NCBI RefSeq assembly: GCF_023935105.1
Contig: NZ_CP096040.1
Location: 372,001-436,000 of the forward strand
From: Caulobacter segnis
GTDB lineage: Bacteria; Pseudomonadota; Alphaproteobacteria; Caulobacterales; Caulobacteraceae
Direction: 5' to 3'
Length of the DNA stretch: 64,000 nucleotides
Made by a program: the position numbers and the translations under genes. Within the stretch, counting starts at the first letter, position 1, and every line of letters begins with the position of its first letter. Shown piece after piece: positions 1 to 8,559 of the stretch. The notes under the pieces were generated by a model. The model was not told where the DNA came from, did not search any database, and saw only the letters and a list, made by a program, of their open reading frames with translations.

Positions 1-173
1 CGGCCGCCATCCTGATCGGTCCGGAAGGTGGGTTCGCCCCCGAGGAACGCGAGCGGCTGCGGGGGCTTTCCTTCGTCACGCCGGTGTCTCTGGGCCCGCG
101 AATCCTGCGCGCCGACACCGCCGCGATCGCGGCGATGACGCTGTGGCAGGCGGCCGCGGGCGACTGGCGCTGA
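1..173 (+). CDS. rsmE: 16S rRNA m3U1498 methyltransferase RsmE, C-terminal fragment
   Basis: The reading frame enters the window at base 3 and ends at TGA 171-173, giving the last 56 residues. The fragment contains IGPEGGF and, further on, [11 protein letters not shown]. In the RsmE branch of the SPOUT methyltransferases these two segments form the knotted S-adenosylmethionine site. The enzyme methylates N3 of U1498 in 16S rRNA. The start lies upstream of the window. gshA follows on the same strand after about 140 bp. Confidence 0.85.
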   Translation, partial: AAILIGPEGGFAPEERERLRGLSFVTPVSLGPRILRADTAAIAAMTLWQAAAGDWR

Positions 174-310
174 AAATATATGCTCAAGGTGACCCCTTGA
201 GGTTCGCAAAGAAAACGCCCAACTGGGCGTGACTGATGAGTACGCCGTCGGCGGAGAGCATGGGCCCTCTCCTCCCTCAGCATCGCAACCCCCGGGGAGG
301 GACGGCTTGC

Positions 311-1672
311 ATGGCCGACACCGCTAGCGTCCAAGAGCGTCCGCTGACGCTCGCCGATCTGACCGACTATTTCGCGCAAGGGTCCAAGCCCAAGGAGGCC
401 TTCCGCGTGGGGGCCGAGCACGAGAAGTTCGGGTTCTACCTGGGGTCGCACGGGCCTGTTCCCTACGAAGGCGACAAGGGCGTCCACGCCCTGCTGACCG
501 GCCTGCAACGCTTCGGCTGGAAGCCGGTCATGGAAGGCCCGACGATCATCGGCCTGGAGCGCAACGGCGCCAATGTCAGCCTGGAGCCGGGCGGCCAGTT
601 CGAGCTGTCGGGCGCGCCGCTGGCGACCATGCACGACATCTGCGAGGAGACCGGCCAGCACCTGGACGAGGTCAAGACCGTCGCCGACGAACTGGGCCTG
701 GGTTTCGTGGGCCTGGGCTTCTCGCCGCTGTGGAAGCGCGAAGAGGTGCCGGTCATGCCCAAGGGCCGGTACGTCATCATGCGCAACTACATGCCCAAGG
801 TCGGCAACCTCGGTCTCGACATGATGCTGCGCACCTGCACGGTGCAGGCCAATCTGGATTTCTCCAGCGAAGCCGACATGGTCGCCAAGTTCCGCATGAG
901 CCTGGCTCTGCAGCCGATCGCCACGGCCCTGTTCGCCAATTCGCCGTTCACGGAAGGCAAGCCGAACGGCTTCCTGTCTGCCCGGGCCAACGTCTGGACC
1001 GACACCGATCCGAACCGTACGGGCCTGCTGGATTTCGTGTTCGAGGACGGTTTCGATTTCGAGCGCTACGCCCGCTACGCCCTCGACGTGCCGATGTACT
1101 TCGTCAAGCGCGGCGACAAGTACATCGACGTCGCTGGCCGATCCTTCCGCGACTTCATCGAGGGCAAGTTGCCCGAGCTGCCTGGCGAGATCGCCACGAT
1201 CAAGGACTGGGCCGACCACACGACCACGGCCTTCCCCGAAGTGCGGCTGAAGACCTATCTGGAGATGCGCGGCGCCGACGCCGGCCCCTGGAGCCGCCTT
1301 TGCGCCCTGCCGGCGCTGTGGACCGGCGTGTTCTACGATGACGCCGCCTTGGCGGCGGCCTGGGACCTCTGCAAGGCCTGGACGATCGAGGATCGCGAGG
1401 GTCTGCGCCGTGACGTGCCCCGGCTGGGCCTGAAGGCCCAGGTCGCCGGCCGCACCGCCCAAGACGTGGCCAAGGACTTCGTGGCCATCGCCAAGTCGGG
1501 CTTGAAGAACCGCGCCCAGCTGAACGGCGGCTTCTTGGACGAGACCATCTATCTGGGCGAGCTGGAGCAGATCGCCGACAGCGGGATCACCCCCGCCGAG
1601 AAGCTGCTGTCGCTGTACGATGGCGAATGGCGGGGCGACATCGGCCGGGTGTTCACCGACTGCGCCTACTGA
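311..1672 (+). CDS. gshA: Glutamate-cysteine ligase (glutathione synthesis, GCS2 type)
   Basis: The 453-residue cytoplasmic protein fits the plant/alphaproteobacterial class of glutamate-cysteine ligase, which makes gamma-glutamylcysteine in the first step of glutathione synthesis. Recognisable stretches are GAEHEKFGFY near the N-terminus, GLERNGANVSLEPGGQFELSG, and MRNYMPKVGNLGLDMMLRTC in the middle. The frame is open back to ATG 236, but the family normally begins close to the 311 ATG, which has a good ribosome-binding site (GGGGAGGGA, 294-302). The 236 start would add 25 residues without family character. No pathway partner is adjacent. Confidence 0.92.
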   Translation: MADTASVQERPLTLADLTDYFAQGSKPKEAFRVGAEHEKFGFYLGSHGPVPYEGDKGVHALLTGLQRFGWKPVMEGPTIIGLERNGANVSLEPGGQFELSGAPLATMHDICEETGQHLDEVKTVADELGLGFVGLGFSPLWKREEVPVMPKGRYVIMRNYMPKVGNLGLDMMLRTCTVQANLDFSSEADMVAKFRMSLALQPIATALFANSPFTEGKPNGFLSARANVWTDTDPNRTGLLDFVFEDGFDFERYARYALDVPMYFVKRGDKYIDVAGRSFRDFIEGKLPELPGEIATIKDWADHTTTAFPEVRLKTYLEMRGADAGPWSRLCALPALWTGVFYDDAALAAAWDLCKAWTIEDREGLRRDVPRLGLKAQVAGRTAQDVAKDFVAIAKSGLKNRAQLNGGFLDETIYLGELEQIADSGITPAEKLLSLYDGEWRGDIGRVFTDCAY

Positions 1673-1687
1673 TCCCAATTCCCCCTT

Positions 1688-1782
1688 TGTCATCCGCGCA
1701 TAGCCGGGACCCCGGGGGGAGTAACGCGGAGCTTGCGGTCCCTGGGTCCTGGATAGCCTCTACGAGGCTTCCGGGATGACAC
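1688..1782. repeat. REP-like palindromic intergenic repeat, copy 1
   Basis: The element starts with TGTCATCC and ends with GGGATGACAC. Inside it GGGACCCCGGGG faces GGTCCCTGGGTCC, so it can fold into a long interrupted hairpin. A second copy with the same arms lies at 28841-28941. It sits between gshA and the TonB receptor gene and may also act as a terminator for gshA. This is a direct observation; membership of a named repeat family was not checked. Confidence 0.7.
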
Positions 1783-1846
1783 GGGATTTTTCACGTCAGG
1801 ATTTGGTCTGATTGGGCCGCGTTTAGGGTCGCAAGCTCTGGTGAGT

Positions 1847-1875
1847 CTCGTTATGTAGTTCATATACATAACGAG
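1847..1875 (+). promoter_or_regulatory. Perfect 11-bp inverted repeat before a TonB receptor gene (candidate operator)
   Basis: CTCGTTATGTA (1847-1857) is mirrored exactly by TACATAACGAG (1865-1875), with a 7-bp spacer. The right arm runs into the ribosome-binding region (ACGAGGA) just before the ATG at 1883. The site could be a repressor operator, or a hairpin in the mRNA that covers the ribosome-binding site. Metal-responsive control would suit a TonB receptor gene, but no known box was matched with certainty. Confidence 0.6.
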
Positions 1876-1882
1876 GATATTG

Positions 1883-3928
1883 ATGCTGTTCAGGACCGCT
1901 CTGCTCGCTGGCTCGCTGCTGGCCGGGAACGCCTACGCCCAAGACGCCACCCAGGCCGCTCATGACGACATCTATGCGCTGGGCGAGGTGCGGGTCACCG
2001 CGCGCGGCAGCAACGGCGACCTGATCGGCGGGACCGAGATCCGCGCCGAGGACCTGCGCAAGTTCGACAAGGTCAGCGTCGACCAGGCCCTGGACCTGAT
2101 CCCGGGGGCCTCGGCCGGCAACAGCGGTGGTTCACGCAACGAGCGGCTGGTGTTCATCCGCGGCTTCGACCGCTTCCAGACCACCCTGTCGATCGACGGG
2201 GTGCGGGTGTTCCTGCCCGCCGACAACCGCATCGACTTCGCGCGCTTCCTGACCGCCGACCTTTCCGAGGTGCAGGTCTCCAAGGGCTATGTCTCCGTAC
2301 TTGACGGCCCGGGGGGCATCGGCGGGGCGATCAACCTCGTCACCCGCACGCCCTCGACGCCGTTCGAGGGCGAGGTGCGGCTGGGCGCGGGTTTCGACGG
2401 CGACGGTTCGCTGAACAGCAACAGCGTCTCGGGGCGCGTGGGCGGCCGCACCCAGCATTTCTATGCCCAGCTCAGCGGCGCGCGGAACGAGCGCACCCAC
2501 TGGGCCCTGCCCGACGGCTACAGGCCCACGACACTGGAGAACGGCGGCTATCGCGACCATTCCGACAGCGAGGACTGGCGGGTCAACGCCAAGGTCGGCT
2601 TCACCCCGCGCGAGGGCGACGACTATTCGCTGACCTTCACGCGCCAGGAGGGCGGCAAGAACGCGCCGTTCCACGTCACCGACACGGCCAGCACCCGCTA
2701 CTGGACCTGGCCCTATTGGAACATCGACAGCCTAGCCCTGCTGACCCGCACCCAGATCGCCGAGCACGCCTATCTGAAGACCCGCTTCTACCGGAACACC
2801 TTCGAGAACGGCCTGTTCTCGTGGGACAACGCCCGCCAGAACACCCAGACCCTGGGACGGGCGTTCCGATCCTACTACGATGACGTGGCCTATGGCGGGA
2901 ACGTCGAGCTGGGCGTCCAGCTGACCCCGAGCAACACCCTGAAGGCGGCCGCCTTCTATCGCCGCGATGAGCACGTCGAGTGGCAGACCAGCTACGCGCC
3001 GGCCCTGACCGAGCCCCGGCAGACCACGACCGAGGCGACCACCTCGATCGCCCTGGAGGACACCCAGAGCTTCGGCCAGGACGTCGACCTGGTGGTGGGC
3101 GTCTCGCGCGACCATCGCGACCTGTCGATGGCCCAGGACTTCAACGCCAACGCCTTCGTCTTCTATCCGCTGACCAGCGACAGCGTCTGGAACGGCCAGG
3201 CGGCCCTGGTCTGGCGACCGACCGACACCGCCCAGCTGCACGCCAGCGTCTCGTCGCGGGCGCGCTTCCCGACCCTGTTCGAGCGCTTCAGCTCGCGGTT
3301 CGGCACGGCGATCCCGAACCCCACGGTGGGGCCCGAGCGGGCGGTGAACTACGAGTTGGGCGCGCGGGGCGACATCACGCCGTTCGTCACGGTCGAGGGG
3401 GCGGTGTTCTACAGCGACGTCCGCGACGCCCTGATCGCCATCCCGGTGGCCCTCGGCGCGCCGTTCGGCACAGTCAGCCAGACCCGCAATGTCGGCGATG
3501 GCGAGTACTACGGCGCCGAGGCCTCGGTGACGGCGCGGGTCTCGCCGAACCTGACCCTGGGCGGCAACTACACCTGGCTGCACCGCGACTTCACCGACCC
3601 GACCAACGCCGCGTTCCGGCCGCTGAACGCGCCCAGCCACAAGCTGTTCGCCTATGCCGACTGGACGGCGGGCTGCCTGACCCTGACGCCCAATATCGAG
3701 GCCGCCTCCAAGCGCTGGACCGTGACGTCGAGCAGCCTGATCACCCCGGCCCGCTATTACCGCACGGGCGCCTATGTGCTGGTCGGGCTGACGGCTCGGG
3801 TGGCGGTGACCGACAAGATCGACGTGCTGGTCGGGGCCAGGAATCTGCTCGACCAGAAGTACCAGCTGGTCGACGGCTTCCCAGAGGAAGGCCGCAACTT
3901 CCGCGCCGACCTGCGGGTCAAGTTCTAG
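1883..3928 (+). CDS. TonB-dependent outer-membrane receptor
   Basis: The protein has about 681 residues. It has a signal peptide ending near AYAQDA, a plug domain (VRVTARGSNGD through GPGGIGGAINLVTRTPS, roughly residues 35-160) and a long beta-barrel ending in the C-terminal aromatic signature RADLRVKF. Such receptors import siderophores, metal complexes or other large ligands using TonB energy. The ATG at 1883 is preferred to TTG at 1880. Two genes follow without gaps: a small periplasmic protein (11 bp downstream) and a di-heme peroxidase. A metal or metal-chelate ligand is therefore plausible, but this is inferred only from context. Confidence 0.88.
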   Translation: MLFRTALLAGSLLAGNAYAQDATQAAHDDIYALGEVRVTARGSNGDLIGGTEIRAEDLRKFDKVSVDQALDLIPGASAGNSGGSRNERLVFIRGFDRFQTTLSIDGVRVFLPADNRIDFARFLTADLSEVQVSKGYVSVLDGPGGIGGAINLVTRTPSTPFEGEVRLGAGFDGDGSLNSNSVSGRVGGRTQHFYAQLSGARNERTHWALPDGYRPTTLENGGYRDHSDSEDWRVNAKVGFTPREGDDYSLTFTRQEGGKNAPFHVTDTASTRYWTWPYWNIDSLALLTRTQIAEHAYLKTRFYRNTFENGLFSWDNARQNTQTLGRAFRSYYDDVAYGGNVELGVQLTPSNTLKAAAFYRRDEHVEWQTSYAPALTEPRQTTTEATTSIALEDTQSFGQDVDLVVGVSRDHRDLSMAQDFNANAFVFYPLTSDSVWNGQAALVWRPTDTAQLHASVSSRARFPTLFERFSSRFGTAIPNPTVGPERAVNYELGARGDITPFVTVEGAVFYSDVRDALIAIPVALGAPFGTVSQTRNVGDGEYYGAEASVTARVSPNLTLGGNYTWLHRDFTDPTNAAFRPLNAPSHKLFAYADWTAGCLTLTPNIEAASKRWTVTSSSLITPARYYRTGAYVLVGLTARVAVTDKIDVLVGARNLLDQKYQLVDGFPEEGRNFRADLRVKF

Positions 3929-3939
3929 GAGGAAACGCC

Positions 3940-4470
3940 ATGCGCCTGTCCGTTCTCGCCGCCCTCGCCGTACTGGCGACGCCGTTCGCCGCCTTCGCCC
4001 AGATGGCGCCCGCGATGCCGGCGCCGGCCTGCGCCGCCATGGACAAGGACCTGCCCGCCGAGCTGGCGGGGTGGACCGACAAGGTCCCGCTGGCCGCCGC
4101 GACCTCGGTCGCGGGCCTGTCGAAAGCAGCCCTGGCGCCGGGCCGGGCCTATCTGGCGACCCTGGCCCCGACGCCCGAGGTCGCCTATGCGACGCAGCCC
4201 GAGAAGCCGGGCGGCACGGTCAGCAAGGGCGGTCTCTTCTCGCTGACGATCGACAAGCCTGGCGCCTATGTGATCGCGCTGGGGACGGGCGCCTGGATCG
4301 ACGTGCTCAAGGACGGGGCGGCCGCGCGATCGACCGCCCACGGGCGCGGTCCGGCCTGCACGACCCTGCGCAAGATGGTGACCTTCGACCTGATGCCCGG
4401 CGCCTATGTCGTGCAGATCTCGGCCAACGCCGAGACCAGCCTGCCGATCATGGTCGCGGCCAAGCCCTGA
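3940..4470 (+). CDS. Small periplasmic protein of a TonB-receptor cluster
   Basis: The product has 176 residues, with a clear signal peptide (MRLSVLAALAVLATPFAAFA, cut near AQM). The mature part has a beta-rich look and contains the segment HGRGPACTTLRKMVTFDL followed by MPGAYVVQIS. I do not recognise a characterised family. Relatives of this type occur next to TonB receptors and are sometimes annotated, without good reason, as enzymes. Its strong ribosome-binding site (TAGGAGGA) overlaps the receptor stop codon, and the peroxidase gene starts 1 bp after its stop, so the three genes are very probably one transcript. A ligand-binding or metal-handling role is an inference. Confidence 0.75.
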   Translation: MRLSVLAALAVLATPFAAFAQMAPAMPAPACAAMDKDLPAELAGWTDKVPLAAATSVAGLSKAALAPGRAYLATLAPTPEVAYATQPEKPGGTVSKGGLFSLTIDKPGAYVIALGTGAWIDVLKDGAAARSTAHGRGPACTTLRKMVTFDLMPGAYVVQISANAETSLPIMVAAKP

Positions 4471-4471
4471 C

Positions 4472-5448
4472 ATGCGGTTCGCGGCGGTCGGCAAGGTGCT
4501 GGGGCTGATCGGCGCCGCCTGTCTGGCGATCGCCTTCACGCCCGGCCTGGCCCAGCGCCCCGCCTCGGACGTGCGGGTCGAGCTGGGGCGGCGGCTGTTC
4601 TACGACGCCGACCTGTCGATCGACGGGACCATGGCCTGCGCCACCTGCCATGAGCAGCATCACGGCTTTTCCGACGGCAACGCGACCCATCCGGGCGTGC
4701 ACGGCGATCCCGGTCGACGCAACGTCCAGACCTTGGCCAATGTCGGAACCTTCGCCAGCCTGACCTGGGGCGATCCGCGCGTGACGCGGCTGGAGGACCA
4801 GGCCCTGATCCCGATCGCCGGGACCAGCCCGGTCGAGATGGGCTTCCATGGCCAGGAGGCGGTGCTGGAGGCCCGCATCGGCGGTCAGGCCTGCTATCGC
4901 AAGCTGTTCGCCGCCGCCTTCCCGGGCGAGGCGGTCAGCATGACGACGATCACCAAGGCCCTGGCCGCGTTCCAGCGGACCCTGGTCTCGCGAGACGCTC
5001 CTTATGACCGCAGGGCGCGAGGGCAGGCGGTGGAGACGTCGATCGAGGCGATACGCGGCGAGACGCTGTTCTTCGGCGAGGCCGGCTGCGCCCGCTGCCA
5101 CGCGGCGCCGGACTTCACCGACGCCCCCAGGCCGTCTTCCATCGCATCGACCGGCCCTTCACGGGCGATCAGGGGCTGGGCGAGATCACCGGCAAGGCCG
5201 AGGACAGGGGCAAGTTCCGCACGCCGTCGCTGCGCAACGTGGCGCTCAGCGCGCCGTATCTGCACGACGGCTCGGCGCGGACCCTCACGGGCGCGATCCG
5301 GCGACACCGCGCGGCGATGAGATTGAAGGACGGCGAGGTGGCGGACCTCACGGCGTTCCTGCGCACGTTGACCGACGAACGCTTCGTCGCCGATCCGCGC
5401 TTCGCGCTACCGAAGACCTCGTGCGAGGCCGACGCGGCGCGGTTCTAA
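4472..5448 (+). pseudogene. Di-heme cytochrome c peroxidase/MauG-type protein, frameshifted
   Basis: From ATG 4472 the frame encodes a signal peptide, then two c-type heme motifs, CATCH (residues 56-60) and CARCH (206-210), as in bacterial cytochrome c peroxidases and MauG/MbnH-like enzymes of the periplasm. After FTDAP the frame is lost. The family-like continuation ([17 protein letters not shown], then [19 protein letters not shown]) runs in another frame to TAA 5446-5448. One extra C in the run at 5124-5128 restores a continuous reading of about 325 residues. Both heme sites precede the break. This is either a sequencing error or a recent mutation; the rest of the frame is well preserved. 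Confidence 0.8.
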
Positions 5449-5588
5449 AATATCGCTCTCACGCCAGCGATGATTCCGGCCCACAGGGCCAGGGTCGTCG
5501 CCAGGGCGAACAGGCGGCCCCAGGCAAGCTTGCGCTGGGCGGTGGTCGTCGCGTGAACAGCGTCCGTCCGATACGAGACGTAGGCCAT
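5445..5588 (-). CDS. Small single-span membrane protein (47 aa)
   Basis: This short frame reads [20 protein letters not shown], then a hydrophobic segment ([18 protein letters not shown]), ending at TAG on the minus strand. A good ribosome-binding site (GGAGGA) lies just before the ATG, which supports real translation. The start of the hydrophobic segment is preceded by basic residues, so the N-terminus probably faces the cytoplasm. It overlaps the last bases of the frameshifted peroxidase gene head-on. No family is recognised. Confidence 0.6.
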   Translation of the reverse strand: MAYVSYRTDAVHATTTAQRKLAWGRLFALATTLALWAGIIAGVRAIF

Positions 5589-5673
5589 GGTCTTCCTCCG
5601 CGCCCCTCTGACGGGAGCTGAACCTCATGGTCACGCTCCCAGTGGTTAAAAGGGGTTTAAAGTCCGTCCGGAC

Positions 5674-6201
5674 CTATATCGCGCCTACGCCCTTGTAGGG
5701 TTGATCCAGGTCATGCTCGACCCGGTTGGGGTCGGGCATCTCCACATTCGGCTTCCAGTGTTCGGCCTGGCTGGTCCCCGCGCCGCTGTCGGTGTGGCGG
5801 ACCACCTCGTCGACATCGGTCGCCTCGGTCCGGCCCGCCGTGCGGTCGCCCAGCTCGAACTCGACGTGCTCGGGATAGAAGGCGACCCGCCCGGCGATCT
5901 GGTCGACGGCGTCGTAGGGGGTCTCGTACGACCAGACCGCGTTCTCGATGATCTGGCGGTCGCGATAGAGGGTGAAATAGGCCGCGTCGCCCTTGTAGGG
6001 GCAGTGGGTGACCTTGTCGGTCCGGCGCAGGAAGTCCATCTGCACGTCGCCGCGCGGGAAGTAGAACACGGGCGGATAACTGGCCTCCTTCAGGACCAGC
6101 ACGTCGTCGCTGTCGGCGATCTCGTGACCCTCGAACAGCACGCGCACGGTGTTCGGCGCGCGGGTGATGGTGATTGGATGGCTCTCGTCGGGGATCTTCA
6201 T
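5674..6201 (-). CDS. DUF427 domain protein
   Basis: The 175-residue protein shows the DUF427 core: VRVLFEGHEIADS, YPPVFYFPRGDV, CPYKGDAAYFTLY and FYPEHVEFELG. The family is small, soluble and beta-rich, and its biochemical role is not settled. The ATG at 6201 (MKIPDESHP) is preferred to the upstream start at 6258 because the added 19 residues lack family character. The C-terminal 50 residues after the domain are polar and poorly conserved in type. It is divergent from the peptide transporter gene, with about 210 bp between the starts. Confidence 0.8.
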   Translation of the reverse strand: MKIPDESHPITITRAPNTVRVLFEGHEIADSDDVLVLKEASYPPVFYFPRGDVQMDFLRRTDKVTHCPYKGDAAYFTLYRDRQIIENAVWSYETPYDAVDQIAGRVAFYPEHVEFELGDRTAGRTEATDVDEVVRHTDSGAGTSQAEHWKPNVEMPDPNRVEHDLDQPYKGVGAI

Positions 6202-6414
6202 GGCGGGCTCCCGTGTGAAACTGGGGTTCCTTGAATGAACGCGCGAGGCGGCCGCCAAGCTTCAAATCGAACACGGAATGCGCGAACCGCTCGGCAAGGC
6301 GTTGCTTGTGAAACCGTCTGACGCGTGATCTTCTCCCCGCCAAATTGGGGCCGGCGGGGTGATTTGACCATGGGGGGTCGGGTCCGCGCCCCTCGCACGT
6401 TTCAAGGCTAGCGT

Positions 6415-8319
6415 ATGAACATCGTTATCGCCGCGGGCATCCTGGTCACGCTCGTGACCGGCATCCCCGTCGTCATCCAGTTGCTGAAGGGCCATCCGCG
6501 CGGCCTGATCATCTGCTTCCTGGCCGAGATGTGGGAGCGCTTCTCCTACTACGGCATGCGGGGTCTGCTGATCTTCTACCTGACCCAGCACTTCCTGTTC
6601 GATCCGAAGGTCGCCAGCGGCCACTACGGCGCCTACACCTCGCTGGTCTACATCGTGCCGCTGCTGGGCGGCTTCCTGGCCGACCGCTACCTGGGAACCC
6701 GCAAGGCCGTGGCCTTCGGGGCCATCCTGCTGGTCGCCGGCCACCTGGCCATGGCGGTCGAGGGCAAGCCGGCCGTCCAGACCCTGACCTACGCCGGCCA
6801 GACTTATACGTTCCAGGCCGACGGGCGCGGTGACGAGCGGGTGGCCAAGATGATCGTGGCGGGCAAGCCCTACGACGTCACCGCCACCGAGAAAGGCGAC
6901 TTCGCGATCAAGGACCTGCCGGCCGACGCCGGCCTGCCCGCCGTACTGCTCAAGGGCCAATACAAGCTGGACGTCACGGGCCGTGATCCGCTGTATCTGA
7001 ACATCTTCTGGCTGGCCCTGTCGCTGATCATCGTCGGCGTCGGCTTCATGAAGTCGAACGTCGCGGCCCTGGTCGGTCAGCTCTATCCGCAGGGCGATCC
7101 GCGCCGGGATCCCGGCTTCACCCTCTACTACTACGGCATCAACCTGGGCTCGTTCTGGGCCGCCATCCTGTGCGGTATCCTGGGCGTCAACATCGGCTGG
7201 TGGGCCGGCTTCGGCGCGGCGGGCCTGGGAATGCTGGCCGGCTTCGTGATCTTCGTGCTGGGCAAGCCGTGGCTGCTCGGCAAGGGCGAGCCGCCCGAGG
7301 GCGCGAACCTGAAGGAGAAGGTCGCCGGCCCGATCACCCGCGAACTGGTCATCTACGGGGTCTCGATCCTGGCCGTGATCGCGGTGTTCCTGGTCGTGCA
7401 GCGCACGCCCGTGGTCAACGTCACCCTGCTGGCCGGGATGTTCGGCTCGCTGGGCTACATCCTGTGGTTCGCCTTCGCCAAGTGCCAGAAGGTCGAGCGC
7501 GAACGCCTGCTGCTGGCCACGGTGCTGGTGTTGGGCGCGGTGGTGTTCTGGACCCTGTTCGAACAGGCCGGCTCGTCGCTGAACCTGTTCGCGGCGACCA
7601 ATGTCGATCTGAAGCTGCTGTCCAAGCCGGTCGAATGGTTCGGCGGCTCGGTGGTGCTGGGCGCGCCCAGCCAGCTGGCGGCCGCCGGGATCTCGACGGC
7701 GGGCAAGTTCTGGGTCAACACCGACTTCAACGCCGCCCAGACCCAGGCGATCAACGCCGGCTGGATCCTGATCTTCGCCCCGGTCTTCGCCGCCCTGTGG
7801 ACGTTGCTGACGGCGCGTGGGGTGAATCCCAACCCGATGATCAAGTTCGGCCTGTCGCTGATCCAGGTGGGAGCCGGCTTCCTGATCCTGCTGGTCGGGG
7901 CCAATTTCGCCGACGGCGCCTTCCGCATGCCGCTGGTGTTCCTGGTGCTGATGTACATGCTGCACACGGGCGGCGAGATGTGCATGTCGCCGGTCGGGCT
8001 GTCGCAGATGACCAAGCTGTCGCCACTGCACATGGTCTCGTTCGTGATGGCCGTCTGGTACATGGCGCTGGCCATGGCCAATCTGTTCGGCAGCTGGATC
8101 GCGGCCATCGCCTCCACCGAGACCATCGGCGGCCAGGTGCTGGATCCCGGCGCGGCCATGGCCCAGTCGCTGCTGGTCTTCAAGGTCATCGGCCTGGCCG
8201 CCATCGGCCTGGGCGTGGTGTTCCTGGCGCTCTCGCCGGTGCTCAAGAAGTGGTCGCACGGCGCCGACGAGACCGACCCGCTGCCGATCGCGGATCCGAC
8301 CGTTCAAGGTCAGGCCTAG
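6415..8319 (+). CDS. Proton-dependent oligopeptide transporter (POT/PTR family)
   Basis: The 634-residue inner-membrane protein carries the POT hallmarks. EMWERFSYYGMRG (residues 38-50) holds the ExxER proton-coupling motif in TM1, and GGFLADRYLGTRKA follows TM2. Multiple hydrophobic helices continue to the C-terminus. A soluble insert of about 70 residues (QTLTYAGQTYTFQADGRGDE to YKLDVTGRDPLY) sits between two early helices; inserts of this kind occur in some Gram-negative POT proteins. The transporter takes up di- and tripeptides with protons. The stop codon forms part of the first arm of a palindromic repeat. Confidence 0.92.
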   Translation: MNIVIAAGILVTLVTGIPVVIQLLKGHPRGLIICFLAEMWERFSYYGMRGLLIFYLTQHFLFDPKVASGHYGAYTSLVYIVPLLGGFLADRYLGTRKAVAFGAILLVAGHLAMAVEGKPAVQTLTYAGQTYTFQADGRGDERVAKMIVAGKPYDVTATEKGDFAIKDLPADAGLPAVLLKGQYKLDVTGRDPLYLNIFWLALSLIIVGVGFMKSNVAALVGQLYPQGDPRRDPGFTLYYYGINLGSFWAAILCGILGVNIGWWAGFGAAGLGMLAGFVIFVLGKPWLLGKGEPPEGANLKEKVAGPITRELVIYGVSILAVIAVFLVVQRTPVVNVTLLAGMFGSLGYILWFAFAKCQKVERERLLLATVLVLGAVVFWTLFEQAGSSLNLFAATNVDLKLLSKPVEWFGGSVVLGAPSQLAAAGISTAGKFWVNTDFNAAQTQAINAGWILIFAPVFAALWTLLTARGVNPNPMIKFGLSLIQVGAGFLILLVGANFADGAFRMPLVFLVLMYMLHTGGEMCMSPVGLSQMTKLSPLHMVSFVMAVWYMALAMANLFGSWIAAIASTETIGGQVLDPGAAMAQSLLVFKVIGLAAIGLGVVFLALSPVLKKWSHGADETDPLPIADPTVQGQA

Positions 8320-8368
8320 AGCGCGTTAGGTTTAAGTGTGAGCGGTTAAACCGCTCGAACGCGCTCTA
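8317..8368. repeat. Nested palindrome overlapping the POT stop codon
   Basis: TAGAGCGCGTT (8317-8327) is mirrored exactly by AACGCGCTCTA (8358-8368). Inside lies a second hairpin, AGCGGTT-A-AACCGCT (8341-8355). The first three bases are the transporter stop codon. The element looks like a dispersed intergenic repeat and may protect or terminate the transporter mRNA. Confidence 0.75.
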
Positions 8369-8380
8369 AGTGTAAGAAGA

Positions 8381-8428
8381 TAGAGCCTGTCTGGTTTAGA
8401 TGGTTCCATCTAAACCAGACAGGCTCTA
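8381..8428. repeat. 48-bp near-perfect palindrome with 23-bp arms
   Basis: Bases 8381-8403 (beginning TAGAGCCTGTCTGG) are the exact reverse complement of 8406-8428, with only TT between. Such a long perfect stem is far beyond chance. It has no U-run, so a simple rho-independent terminator is less likely than a dispersed palindromic element, although it lies at the 3' end of the transporter gene. The first six bases of the arm (TAGAGC) match those of the palindrome just upstream. Confidence 0.8.
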
Positions 8429-8442
8429 GACGGGCGTGAAAG

Positions 8443-8559
8443 AAGGGCCCCGGCGACGATCCGGGGCCCTTCACGAGGCGTGGAGGGGCCACGCCTCAAT
8501 CGGGTAGGGACGGCCCTGGCGGAGGCTCAGACCGCCAGGGCCGTTTCCGCTCCCTACCC
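8443..8559. terminator. Three strong hairpins between convergent genes (bidirectional terminator block)
   Basis: AAGGGCCCCGG/CCGGGGCCCTT (8443-8453, 8461-8471), GAGGCGTGG/CCACGCCTC (8475-8483, 8489-8497) and ACGGCCCTGGCGG/CCGCCAGGGCCGT (8510-8522, 8532-8544) follow each other. The last is enclosed by GGGTAGGGA/TCCCTACCC (8502-8510, 8551-8559). They lie between the ends of the convergent POT and TonB receptor genes, and the last arm reaches into the receptor stop codon. Termination in both directions is the likely role. Confidence 0.65.

Noticed and set aside
2132..2674. Long minus-strand frame opposite the first TonB receptor gene
   Set aside because: It is a shadow of the real gene caused by high G+C: no ribosome-binding site, Arg/Gly/Ala-rich, no family.
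5124..5128. Programmed ribosomal frameshifting in the di-heme peroxidase gene
   Set aside because: No slippery heptamer of known type or downstream pseudoknot was seen; the same lesion in an unrelated gene points to an indel in a C-run.
6262..8307. 681-codon minus-strand frame opposite the peptide transporter gene
   Set aside because: The opposite strand encodes an unmistakable POT transporter with all motifs; the minus translation is His/Gln/Asp-rich without domains.
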